Below, piece after piece: positions 33,922 through 45,020 of a DNA stretch of 56,886 nt. Position 1 is the stretch's first letter. Every line of letters begins with the position of its first letter. Origin of the DNA: an uncultured Chlorobiaceae bacterium (GTDB lineage: Bacteria; Bacteroidota; Chlorobiia; Chlorobiales; Chlorobiaceae). A program made the position numbers and the translations under genes. The notes beneath the pieces are model-generated. The model ran no database searches and was not told the DNA's origin. It worked only from the letters and a program-made list of their open reading frames with translations. The stretch lies in NCBI GenBank assembly GCA_903836465.1, contig CAILRB010000024.1:1-56886 (forward strand). Reading direction: 5' to 3'.

Positions 33922-35271
33922 ATGACCACAGCTCTTGGTAAACTTGATACCTTTATTCAACACTGGACAGGACGCACAGGAGATTATATTATCACTCCAG
34001 AGGCTCTTGTCTGCAATAACATGGATGAAGAATCTGGTCGTGGCGGGTATTACCAGTGCAGGGCAAGCACTTCAGAGAGTCAGGTGATGATGTTACGGGG
34101 ATACCTCAGAGCATATCAGACGACAAAAGAGATCCACTACCTGACCTTTGCCCGCACTCTTGCGGATGCACTGGTCAAATATTTCTTTTTCGGTACTCTT
34201 CCTGCAGCAGCATCTCATTGGCGATCTCACTGGATTGTCAATGGTGGCGCGGCATTCAACTCGAAAGAGAAGGGTCATGAATCGGAACATATTGCTTATG
34301 GTGAGGCTTATGAATGCTGGCCAACATGGCGAAAGTTGCGACCAAATGAATTTGCAACGGCTGGGGATTCAATGCACTGGTTTATAGAAACATTTGATCT
34401 CTTTTCCCGTCTCGAAACCGGTGAGCTGAAAACAAAATGGCTGAATGCAAAAAATTCTATGTTCAGGGAATTTCAACTGATCAATGCTCCACAGAAAAAA
34501 ATTGTCTACAAGGGAGCTATACCATTTGAATACAGCAACAAAGGACCGAATCTCTCGGTTTTGGCCACCCCGATTTTTCGCGGGCCCTATTATGCCGGAT
34601 ACCAGAATCCTCTGCCCTGGCATTACATGAAAGATTATAGCGCAGCAGCAAACATGCTGCAATTTCTGATTGACGCTCAAGCGGCATACACCAAAAGCAC
34701 TGGAATCACGGGACCGTTTGCTCCAGTATACCATTATGACGACTCTTTTTTAGGCAAGGCCGTCAAAAACAGCTTTACTTGGGAAGGGCCCGATCCAAAT
34801 ACCTTCTGGGGCGGATTCCAGTATCGGCCATTTGCAGCAGTTGCCGATTTCTGGCAACAGTGTATGAACTCAAAAATAAGCACCCCGGCTGTTACCAGTG
34901 CCTCAAAGGTAAGCACCACCTTTCTTGGGTGGCTTGATGGCTGGTTGAAAGCGCATCCATCCGACAGCTATGTCCCAACAGAATTCAGGGAAAAGAGCGC
35001 TCCTGCGGCCCCTGCAGCCAATGGCAACGGTGACAAGGATCCTCATATGATAGGCCTCGCCCTTAAGGGTGCGGTCTTGTGCAAAAAGGCTGGAGCAAAT
35101 CCGGAGATGGTCGCCCGTGTCATTACTCGACTCCTTGCAATGCTGACAAGCCACCAGATTGCCTCGGGTGAAATGGCAGGGTCATTCACGCATGACCCCT
35201 ACAGCCATATCTTCAATGGGTTCTGGGCAGGAGAGATCATGGATGCCCTTGGCACCCACGCAATCGGATAG
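33922..35271 (+). CDS. Uncharacterised 449-residue protein, probably helical barrel
   Basis: I do not recognise the family. No signal peptide and no membrane segments are visible. It is rich in Trp, Tyr, His and Phe, with helix-forming repeats such as M-L-R-G-Y-L-R-A-Y-Q-T-T-K-E-I-H-Y-L-T-F-A-R-T-L-A-D-A-L, and aromatic-rich loops (H-W-R-S-H-W, F-R-G-P-Y-Y-A-G-Y, T-F-W-G-G-F). These features resemble (alpha/alpha)6-barrel sugar enzymes such as AGE or glycoside hydrolases, but I see no catalytic motif. A low-complexity A-P-A-A-P-A-A-N-G-N-G-D linker sits near residue 365. It stands alone between two terminator-like elements. Confidence 0.6.
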   Translation: MTTALGKLDTFIQHWTGRTGDYIITPEALVCNNMDEESGRGGYYQCRASTSESQVMMLRGYLRAYQTTKEIHYLTFARTLADALVKYFFFGTLPAAASHWRSHWIVNGGAAFNSKEKGHESEHIAYGEAYECWPTWRKLRPNEFATAGDSMHWFIETFDLFSRLETGELKTKWLNAKNSMFREFQLINAPQKKIVYKGAIPFEYSNKGPNLSVLATPIFRGPYYAGYQNPLPWHYMKDYSAAANMLQFLIDAQAAYTKSTGITGPFAPVYHYDDSFLGKAVKNSFTWEGPDPNTFWGGFQYRPFAAVADFWQQCMNSKISTPAVTSASKVSTTFLGWLDGWLKAHPSDSYVPTEFREKSAPAAPAANGNGDKDPHMIGLALKGAVLCKKAGANPEMVARVITRLLAMLTSHQIASGEMAGSFTHDPYSHIFNGFWAGEIMDALGTHAIG

Positions 35272-35347
35272 CACAACCAATATGCCACCCCAAGCGGGGC
35301 TGGTTTTCAGCACGTTCAGTGGATAATCAAGAGAGATCCAAGAGAAA

Positions 35348-35381
35348 CACAAAAGCCTGGAGCACTATCCAGGCTTTTGTG
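35348..35381. terminator. Bidirectional terminator between the 449-residue gene and icd
   Basis: cacaaaagcctgga pairs with tccaggcttttgtg around a 6-base loop, with A-runs on the left arm and T-runs on the right, so it can end transcripts from either side. It lies between converging genes. Confidence 0.85.
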
Positions 35382-35403
35382 AAATCGAATAAACATATAT
35401 CCT

Positions 35404-37822
<2,419 letters not shown>

Positions 37823-37904
37823 GTTCTGCATAGAGCTGTTCAGCTTTATCGACGAACAACAGGCAGAGAGCAGACGACAGTGTTGCCCTCCAGGAAAAAC
37901 AAAC

Positions 37905-38783
37905 TCAGGAAGGCATAAATTCATCAAGACCAACCCGCTCTGCAAGCTCACTATCGTTGAGCACCTCATGGGCGAGCTTGATCATGGGAATAGTAGCGCC
38001 CATTGAACTATAACCACCGTCATGGAAAAGGTTCTGCATGGTGACCTTGCGAGAGAGGTCACTGAGAATAGTCATGGTATATTCAGCACACTCTTCAGCC
38101 GAAGCATTTCCAAGAGGAGACATGAGATCGCTGTATTCGAACATTTTCTCAAACCCCGGAATACCGCTTCCAGCTTTGGTATAGGTTGGGCTTTGTGATA
38201 TGGTATTGATACGGATAGCTTGCCTGGCAAGCCGGGGTCCATAACTGCGGACAATGGATTCAAGCAGTGACTTTGCATCTCCCATATCAGAGTAGGTCCA
38301 ATAATTTCTCTGTGAGGCAATATACGATAAAGCAAGAATGCTTCCTCCTGGATTGATCGCCTCATTCTTCAACGCATAAGAGACAAGTCTGTGAAGCGAC
38401 AATGCAGAAACATCGAGAGTTTTTATAAACCATTCGTAGTTGAGATCTTCATAAGGCAACTGTTTGCGGATATTCTGTGACATTCCGATGGAATGAACTA
38501 TAAAATCAACTGACCCGATTTTTTCCTTCAGCTCTTTGAAACAATTATCGACATCCTCATTTTTGGATGCATCGCAAACAATCATCGGAGCGTTACCGCA
38601 CAGGACCGAAAGTTCTTCGATATTACCGAAACGCAACGCGGCCGCAACATTAGAGATGGCAATCTCTGCGCCTTCCCTGTAGGCATGAAGCGCTATCTGC
38701 CAGCCGATACTGCTTTCATCAAGCGGGCCGAACACGATTCCCTTTTTCCCTTTCAACAAACCATAGTGCGCTTTCTCGGACAT
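37905..38783 (-). CDS. fabI: Enoyl-ACP reductase (FabI type)
   Basis: A 292-residue short-chain dehydrogenase of the FabI group. The cofactor-binding start reads G-L-L-K-G-K-K-G-I-V-F-G-P-L-D-E-S-S-I-G-W. The catalytic Tyr and Lys appear in Y-S-D-M-G-D-A-K with the FabI spacing of seven, and F-I-V-H-S-I-G-M precedes them. It reduces enoyl-ACP in the last step of fatty-acid elongation. Compared with E. coli FabI the active-site neighbourhood is diverged (S-D-M-G-D-A-K for N-V-M-G-L-A-K) and it carries a longer C-terminus. Probably the main enoyl reductase, since no other is visible here, but a specialised role is possible. It follows the ArsA-like gene by about 140 bases. Confidence 0.83.
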   Translation of the reverse strand: MSEKAHYGLLKGKKGIVFGPLDESSIGWQIALHAYREGAEIAISNVAAALRFGNIEELSVLCGNAPMIVCDASKNEDVDNCFKELKEKIGSVDFIVHSIGMSQNIRKQLPYEDLNYEWFIKTLDVSALSLHRLVSYALKNEAINPGGSILALSYIASQRNYWTYSDMGDAKSLLESIVRSYGPRLARQAIRINTISQSPTYTKAGSGIPGFEKMFEYSDLMSPLGNASAEECAEYTMTILSDLSRKVTMQNLFHDGGYSSMGATIPMIKLAHEVLNDSELAERVGLDEFMPS

Positions 38784-38922
38784 GATATAAGCTGATTCTT
38801 TAACAAAGATTGGGGTAAATTCCCGTTAACTCGACACTTTAAACACTGAAGATACAAGATTCCCTTGAAAACCTAAACTCTTTCCCCTTGTTTTTTCTTT
38901 TTGGATGCGTTATAGACGTACT

Positions 38923-40224
38923 TTATATCTTCAGTCGTCTCATGGAACGGAGCTTGTCGAGCATATTTTTATTAACACTCAACTCCAACTCCTCCTTTTC
39001 GACAGGGATCTCCCTGAACACCACTCGCAGAAGATTATCCTCACAGAGATACTTTTCCATTTCAAGACTGTACAACGCTCTTGGAAGTGTTATGATCCTC
39101 TGGGCTCTGTCAACAGTAACGACAATATCAGTACCCATACGGTCAACGATCACCTCTTCAGCATCCTGGAGAAAAGGTATTTTGATGCAGAGAACTTCAC
39201 GATGGTCTTCCGATACAGCATTTTTCTTGCTTTCAATCCAGAAATTCTTTCCGGAATAAAAAATCTTGTCCGGTTCCTGCTCACCAAAGACCAGTTTACT
39301 TATCTCATGGAGCGCATCGGTACCTATCGGCTCTGTTCGCTGCAATTGACAGCGGAATACCGGGGTAGGATAAAAGGATTGATCGATTTCCAGCAGATAT
39401 TTGCTGTGCAGGTCTGCCCAGAATTCAAAATATTCACCAACAGTTTTTGAGGTGGGAAGAATCTTGTTGATCACAATACCATCAACATTGATCCCGTAAA
39501 GATGCACAAAAGTGTATGCTCGCTTTGTTTCAAGAATGGAAAGCTTCTCAGGGTTCAAGACCAGTCGGAAGGTAACCTCGGGACTGAGAATGAACTTGTT
39601 GATATCTTCCATCTGCTTGAGAAGCACATTAATCTCGTTAAAGAACTCATCATCGGGAATAGATTTTCCATTCAACGGACGAGCCAGCGAAGACATGCTC
39701 TTGTAGAGTTTGAAAAACTGCTTGCCCATATTGCCGCCGATAATGATTTCCGGATAGGCGAGCAGACGAAGCGTGTTGCCAGTGGGGGAGGTATCAAGCA
39801 CAACCGCATCCCATTTACCTGACTGCGCCTCATCAAGAAGGCGGCTTAAGGCAAAAATCTCGTCGAGGCCGGGCTGTGTGGTCAGCTCGGAAGCCATGCC
39901 GCTTTCAATCCCTTTGTTCTTATATGAGGTAGAAACAAACTTCTGAAAGCCTGACATGTTCTTTTTCAGCTCGTAAATCGTGTCAACTTCAAGACCATAC
40001 AAATTCCCTTCGATCTTCTGTGGATCGTTGCGGCTTATCCGGGTATTAAAAACATCCGAAAGGGAATGAGCCGGATCAGAGGACATGATCAGCACTTTCT
40101 TGTTCTGCCGTGCAAGAGCGACCGCCGTGGATGATGAAATGGTGGTTTTTCCTGTTCCCCCTTTTCCCGAATAAATGATAACTCTGGTTTGCGCCTGTCC
40201 TTCCGTTAAGTCCCTCGACAACAT
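38923..40224 (-). CDS. ArsA-family ATPase with C-terminal Hsp20-like domain
   Basis: A 433-residue P-loop ATPase of the ArsA/Get3 class. The deviant Walker A S-G-K-G-G-T-G-K-T-T is at 19-28. The switch I/ADP region S-S-D-P-A-H-S-L-S-D-V-F and the L-D-T-S-P-T-G-N-T-L-R-L-L switch II element follow. The C-terminal about 100 residues (C-I-K-I-P-F, V-T-V-D-R, L-P-R-A-L) match the Hsp20-like domain found on some photosynthetic-bacterial ArsA proteins. There is no ArsB or ArsR neighbour and only one ATPase half, so arsenite export is unlikely; Get3-like handling of membrane proteins is a better guess. It lies upstream of fabI on the same strand. Confidence 0.82.
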   Translation of the reverse strand: MLSRDLTEGQAQTRVIIYSGKGGTGKTTISSSTAVALARQNKKVLIMSSDPAHSLSDVFNTRISRNDPQKIEGNLYGLEVDTIYELKKNMSGFQKFVSTSYKNKGIESGMASELTTQPGLDEIFALSRLLDEAQSGKWDAVVLDTSPTGNTLRLLAYPEIIIGGNMGKQFFKLYKSMSSLARPLNGKSIPDDEFFNEINVLLKQMEDINKFILSPEVTFRLVLNPEKLSILETKRAYTFVHLYGINVDGIVINKILPTSKTVGEYFEFWADLHSKYLLEIDQSFYPTPVFRCQLQRTEPIGTDALHEISKLVFGEQEPDKIFYSGKNFWIESKKNAVSEDHREVLCIKIPFLQDAEEVIVDRMGTDIVVTVDRAQRIITLPRALYSLEMEKYLCEDNLLRVVFREIPVEKEELELSVNKNMLDKLRSMRRLKI

Positions 40225-40319
40225 AAATAGATCCCCCTGTTAAAGCTCAATAATCCAAAAGGTGCCCCCTCTTCGGGAGGAAAAAAACATAATCTTTTAA
40301 GGTATCATTTTTCCCCTGC

Positions 40320-40904
40320 TTAGAGAAAAACAATCTTTTTCTGCAATGCCTGATCCAGTTGTTCCATATACTCCTCATGAGCAATTTCAACAGCACCCAA
40401 TTTCCTGAGATGGGGATTCATTATTTGCGCATCAAGGAGCAGATACCCTTTCTCCTTCAGATGGAACACCAGACGATCAAACGCTATACGGGATGCACAG
40501 GAACGACGAAAAAACATGGATTCACCAAAAAAAGCACCGCCCATAGCCATACCATACAAACCTCCAGCCAGCTCACCCTGATACCAGCTTTCAACACTAT
40601 GGACAAGACCAAGCTGGTGAAGCGCGCTATATGCCTCGATAATCTCTGAGGAAATCCATGTTTCATGATCACTTTTTCTTGGAGCTGCACATCCTCTGAT
40701 CACACCGTAAAAATCCTGGTCAAACGTCACCATAAACTCATTTTTTCTGATCAGGCGGAGCACCTCGTGCGAAGGGCTGTAGGTATCAAGAGGCACCACT
40801 GCCCTTTTATGTGGCTGACACCAGAAAATTTTTCCATCAAGAGGATCAGACATCGGGAAAAAGCCCTGACGGTAAGCCCTGAGTAACTCTTCAATACGGA
40901 TCAT
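40320..40904 (-). CDS. aat: Leucyl/phenylalanyl-tRNA-protein transferase
   Basis: A 194-residue GNAT-fold enzyme that adds Leu or Phe to the N-terminus of proteins starting with Arg or Lys, marking them for ClpAP degradation. Family signatures are visible: A-Y-R-Q-G-F-F-P-M-S-D, I-F-W-C-Q-P-H-K-R-A-V-V-P-L, T-W-I-S-S-E-I-I-E-A-Y, and the S-V-E-S-W-Y-Q-G-E-L-A-G-G-L-Y-G segment followed by G-E-S-M-F. Full length for a short-form Aat. It probably shares a transcript with the nitroreductase gene upstream (24-base gap). Confidence 0.92.
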   Translation of the reverse strand: MIRIEELLRAYRQGFFPMSDPLDGKIFWCQPHKRAVVPLDTYSPSHEVLRLIRKNEFMVTFDQDFYGVIRGCAAPRKSDHETWISSEIIEAYSALHQLGLVHSVESWYQGELAGGLYGMAMGGAFFGESMFFRRSCASRIAFDRLVFHLKEKGYLLLDAQIMNPHLRKLGAVEIAHEEYMEQLDQALQKKIVFL

Positions 40905-40928
40905 ATCTCCCGAAGCACACGATGCCGG

Positions 40929-41507
40929 TTAATGAAACTTCAGAAGAATGTCTTCAACAACTCTTTTCGGCACATGATGAATGCCGTTCGCATCCCTGAA
41001 GTAACGAACAGAATCATTATTTCCCATCTGGTCAATGACAACCGTTTCGACAGGTTTTCCGATTGCAATAACCATCAGAGGTGAAAATGAGTCAGGGATA
41101 TTCAGTACTTCACGGATTTTTTTTCTCTGAAAAGCACCGATAATACATCCGCCGAGACCCAGCGCAGTTGCGCCAAGAAGAATGGTCTGAGCAGCAATAC
41201 CACTGTCACAGGCAAAATCTTTGGTTATTGCAGAATCACCAAGCATGACGATAAAAGCTGGCGGACGTTCTCCTTCAACAGGACCTGGCCAGTCAGCCAG
41301 ATAACCAGCCCAGGAAAGACAAGAAAAAAGAACCGCAACAGTTGCGGGCTCACAAACCGCAATATATTTCAGTGGCTGAAGATTTCTGGCCGACGGAACA
41401 TAACAGGCCAGCTCAACAAGCTCCCGAACAGTATCTTCGGTAACCGGATAGTTACCGTCAAATCTCCGGTAACTCCGTGAGGTCATGACAAGTTCTCTGA
41501 AACGCAT
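40929..41507 (-). CDS. Nitroreductase-family FMN oxidoreductase
   Basis: A 192-residue protein, started at the ATG at 41507 (M-R-F-R-E-L-V-M-T-S-R-S-Y-R-R-F), which fits the family; the longer frame upstream is an extension. FMN-contact elements are R-S-Y-R-R-F at the N-terminus, P-S-A-R-N-L-Q-P-L-K-Y, and A-L-G-L-G-G-C-I-I-G-A-F near 120-131. It lacks long insertions. Substrate unknown (quinones, nitro compounds or flavins in relatives). It overlaps the open reading extent of the adjacent glycosyltransferase only outside its chosen start; the true gap is 13 bases. Confidence 0.85.
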   Translation of the reverse strand: MRFRELVMTSRSYRRFDGNYPVTEDTVRELVELACYVPSARNLQPLKYIAVCEPATVAVLFSCLSWAGYLADWPGPVEGERPPAFIVMLGDSAITKDFACDSGIAAQTILLGATALGLGGCIIGAFQRKKIREVLNIPDSFSPLMVIAIGKPVETVVIDQMGNNDSVRYFRDANGIHHVPKRVVEDILLKFH

Positions 41508-41520
41508 TACTGAATAAAGG

Positions 41521-42552
41521 TTAAGATTTTTCCGCCCATGCCGCCTCGGTGTATTTCGGCAGCTCATCCCATTGACCGCTGCCTATCCATTCAGTAATGT
41601 AATTCACCGTTCTGGCATAACACAACGGCTCGCGGCAGGGCTGCTGAAGCCAGTCAGCCAAAATAGATCCATCAAGACTATTCATTGCCATACCATACCC
41701 AAGCTCCACCATGCCAAGTGCGTTCGATTGTTGCTCAATCTGGCCGTCAAGCGGTCTGAGCAACAGCTTCTTTCCAAGATGCAGTGCCTCACCAGGAAGC
41801 TCAAATCCCGCATTGCACACCACACCGTTGCTCTCCATAAGATCAATGAGAAATCCTTCACGGGAATAAGCCCTGAAATGCAGATGCCCCACATCACGAT
41901 TGTCCTGCACCTTTCCATAAATAAAAAATTCATAGCCGTCAAACGGAGTAAAAAAGAGTACAATATCCTCTTCTTCCTCAAAAGGGAGATAAACAAGGAC
42001 TTTTTCTTTGACCACCGTCACTGCTTTACGGGCATAAAGTGTCTCAGGAATAACCGGAGGAAAGATCGGCTGATTAAAGTGGCTCCAGTGAAGCCCGGCA
42101 TTATAGCGGGCAGGGGCAAAATTCAGCAGAGTGTATTTTTCAAAAAAATTTCCTTTGGCAAAGGGAATATCATATCTGAATGCATACTGATGTCCAAAGC
42201 CAACTGAGGGAATATTTTTTAACCGTGCGGCGATCGAAGTAATGGGATCAAAATCAGTAATAATCAGCTCCGTACCTGTAGTATCAAGCATGATAACATC
42301 AGACATCAGGCGAACAAGGTCAAGCTGAAACATCGTATCGATATAATTCAACTTTCCTTTATAGGTTGCCAGTGTCATACCTTTCATTACCCGGTAAGGC
42401 TCAAATATTTCTATCTCCTTCAGCTCTTCCTCCTTTCTTCCGCTGATGATAACCTCAACATCATGACCGACCTCTTTAAGCTTTCGAACAAGCTCGCGAC
42501 TGCGGCTGATATGACCGTTTCCCGTACCTTGAACTCCGAAAAGGATTTTCAT
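41521..42552 (-). CDS. Glycosyltransferase-like protein (MJ1255/VC2487 family)
   Basis: A 343-residue GT-B-like protein. The N-terminal G-V-Q-G-T-G-N-G-H-I-S-R-S-R-E-L and V-I-I-S-G-R strand pattern, and the late G-V-V-C-N-A-G-F-E-L-P-G-E-A-L-H-L-G-K-K-L-L-L-R-P acceptor/donor loop, mark the MJ1255/VC2487 family of putative glycosyltransferases related to UDP-glycosyltransferases. Activity is not established. It sits 1 base after the helicase gene, likely co-transcribed, though the pairing looks incidental. Confidence 0.78.
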   Translation of the reverse strand: MKILFGVQGTGNGHISRSRELVRKLKEVGHDVEVIISGRKEEELKEIEIFEPYRVMKGMTLATYKGKLNYIDTMFQLDLVRLMSDVIMLDTTGTELIITDFDPITSIAARLKNIPSVGFGHQYAFRYDIPFAKGNFFEKYTLLNFAPARYNAGLHWSHFNQPIFPPVIPETLYARKAVTVVKEKVLVYLPFEEEEDIVLFFTPFDGYEFFIYGKVQDNRDVGHLHFRAYSREGFLIDLMESNGVVCNAGFELPGEALHLGKKLLLRPLDGQIEQQSNALGMVELGYGMAMNSLDGSILADWLQQPCREPLCYARTVNYITEWIGSGQWDELPKYTEAAWAEKS

Positions 42553-42553
42553 A

Positions 42554-44842
42554 CTACTGAATTTTCAGATTGGCATACTGCACCATCAGCGTCTTCTCCC
42601 CTGCATTTCGAAACGTTATCCGGACTTTCTGCTTGGCCCCGCTTCCCTGAACATCAAGCACTACTCCGGGGCCGAAAAGAGCATGATGCACCATCACCCC
42701 TTCGCGAAGCGGAGGGCGCGAAGGCTTTGGCTGACCTCCTAGAGCTGTTCCTCCAGCAACAGGCGCAGTTGCTCTCTGCTGATAACCTCTTGACATTGAT
42801 GACAAACCGGAAACGGGTCTCTCCTTCGCAATTCGGTCGGAAAGTAAACTCCCCCCCTCTGTCTGCACTATGGATGAGTCGATTTCACTGATAAACATTG
42901 ATGGAAGAGACTGATGCAACTGACCATACTGGTAACGACTCTGCGCCCAGGACAGAAAGATCTTCTCCTGCGCCCTGGTCATTGCTACATAAAAAAGCCT
43001 GCGTTCCTCCTCAAGCTCTTCGGGCTCATAACAGTGCAGGGGAAAGAGTCTCTCTTCAAGACCGGTAATAAAGACCACAGGAAACTCAAGGCCTTTGGCC
43101 GCATGCACGGTCATGAGTGAGACATAATTATCAGAATCCTGTGTCTCTTCATAGTCAGAAGCAAGAGAGATATTTTCCAGAAAATCACCAAGCAAACCAG
43201 CATCAGGGTTGTGGTCAGAAAAATCCCTTGCCATCGAGAGCAACTCCTGAAGGTTTTCATGACGCGCCAGCGATTCAGGAGTATTTTCTGCCTGCAAAAG
43301 AAATAGAATAGAGGTCAGATTGAACAACTCCGTCAGAACTTCGTACACCGTACCGTTGACGGCCAGCCCCTTGAGCGCTTCAATGACGCTGCTGAATGAG
43401 GTGAGAGCATTGACCAAACGTGCCTGGAAGCCTCCCTCATCAGCCAGTCTGATTGCATCGTAAAGGCTTATCTGACGCTCTTCAGCAAACTCCCGAAGCT
43501 TGCTGATACTGACATCGCCAATTTTTCGGGGCGGAAAATTGATAATTCTCAAGAGCGACTCGCTGTCTCGCTCATTGAGTATAAAACGGAGGTAGGCAAC
43601 AGCGTCCTTGATCTCCTTACGCTTGTAAAACGAAACACTTCCGAACAATCGATAGGGGATTTTGTTCTGGCGCATGATATCCTCAATCACTCTGGACTGG
43701 GCATTGGTGCGGTAAAAAACAGCGAAGCTTCTGTACTCATAGCCTTGCTTCTTGCGAAGGGTGCGTATCTGCTCTCCAACCCTTTCAGCTTCGTTTCGCT
43801 CATTATATGCCTCGATAAGCGTCAGTGGCTCACCTTCGTCCCGATGAGAAACCAGCTCTTTTTTAATCTGCCGAAGATTGCGGCCAATGACGCTGTTTGC
43901 AGCCTTGAGAATAGTACCGGTACTCCGATAGTTCTCAACAAGCTTGAACGTCAAGGCCTCATTATAGTCATCCTGAAAATTCAGAATATTAGAGATATCA
44001 GCGCCGCGCCAGGAATAGATTGATTGCGCATCATCGCCAACAACAAAAATGTTGCGATGCCCGGCGCCAAGCATTTTAGCCACGAGGTACTGAGCCCGGT
44101 TGGTATCCTGATACTCGTCGATCATGATGTAACGAAAAGATTCCTGCAACTCTCTGAGCACTTCAGGGTGCGCATTGAAAAGCTCAAGCGGCTTGATAAG
44201 CAGGTCATCAAAATCAAGGGCGTTGTTCTCCTTCAGTTTTCTGGTATACAACTCATAAACCTGTGATGCCTTCTGCTGATTATAATCACTGGCATTTCGA
44301 TGAAACTCGGCAGGAAGAATAAAGCTGTTTTTTGCCCTGCTGATCATCCCCTGCACTGTATTAATCGGCACCGATTCAACAGAGATATTAAGTTCCGTCA
44401 TTGATTGCCGGATCAGACTTTTACTGTCATCTGAATCAAAAATTGAAAAATTCCGGTTGTAACCGATCAGGTCGATAGAGTTGCGGAGCAGTCGAGCAAA
44501 AATAGAGTGAAACGTCCCTATCCACAGACCTCGTGAACTACCCTGATGAAGCAGGGTGTCAACGCGGTGGCGCATCTCACCAGCAGCCTTGTTGGTAAAG
44601 GTGAGTGCAAGAATATTCCGGGGAGAAACTCCCTCATTATTGATAAGATATGCAATACGATAGGTTATCACCCTTGTCTTGCCGGAACCTGCCCCAGCCA
44701 GCACCATAACAGGACCGGATGTGGCGACTACGGCACTACGCTGAACATCATTGAGATCGTTTAAAAAATCGGTCAATACTACCTGGCACCTGTTTACGGT
44801 TAGAACGCATCCCTGCTCTTTCGTCTCAATCAGGTTGCGCAA
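42554..44842 (-). CDS. UvrD/PcrA-type superfamily 1 DNA helicase
   Basis: A 762-residue helicase. Motif I is V-L-A-G-A-G-S-G-K-T-R-V at about residues 47-58, motif II is I-D-E-Y-Q-D-T-N, motif III is V-V-G-D-D-A-Q-S-I-Y-S-W-R-G, and the motif V region is S-L-M-T-V-H-A-A-K-G-L-E-F. The C-terminus carries a small basic domain typical of PcrA. It unwinds DNA in repair and plasmid replication. The first about 22 residues look non-homologous; the TTG at 44776 (before T-D-F-L-N-D-L-N) is a plausible true start. Transcription is away from the GH13 gene. Confidence 0.9.
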   Translation of the reverse strand: MRNLIETKEQGCVLTVNRCQVVLTDFLNDLNDVQRSAVVATSGPVMVLAGAGSGKTRVITYRIAYLINNEGVSPRNILALTFTNKAAGEMRHRVDTLLHQGSSRGLWIGTFHSIFARLLRNSIDLIGYNRNFSIFDSDDSKSLIRQSMTELNISVESVPINTVQGMISRAKNSFILPAEFHRNASDYNQQKASQVYELYTRKLKENNALDFDDLLIKPLELFNAHPEVLRELQESFRYIMIDEYQDTNRAQYLVAKMLGAGHRNIFVVGDDAQSIYSWRGADISNILNFQDDYNEALTFKLVENYRSTGTILKAANSVIGRNLRQIKKELVSHRDEGEPLTLIEAYNERNEAERVGEQIRTLRKKQGYEYRSFAVFYRTNAQSRVIEDIMRQNKIPYRLFGSVSFYKRKEIKDAVAYLRFILNERDSESLLRIINFPPRKIGDVSISKLREFAEERQISLYDAIRLADEGGFQARLVNALTSFSSVIEALKGLAVNGTVYEVLTELFNLTSILFLLQAENTPESLARHENLQELLSMARDFSDHNPDAGLLGDFLENISLASDYEETQDSDNYVSLMTVHAAKGLEFPVVFITGLEERLFPLHCYEPEELEEERRLFYVAMTRAQEKIFLSWAQSRYQYGQLHQSLPSMFISEIDSSIVQTEGGSLLSDRIAKERPVSGLSSMSRGYQQRATAPVAGGTALGGQPKPSRPPLREGVMVHHALFGPGVVLDVQGSGAKQKVRITFRNAGEKTLMVQYANLKIQ

Positions 44843-45020
44843 AAAACTTCTGTTGAATTTCGTATAACTTTACCCTTTTTACAAATTACAGGAAAACAAA
44901 TCATCTTCCAGTAAGTCTTCAAGTTAATTAATGAGCGACATGCTCATTTTTGACTCCCGGAGTTATTATATTTAAACATTAATTTTTCCCGCAAATACAC
45001 AAATAAAGAATCATAATCCC

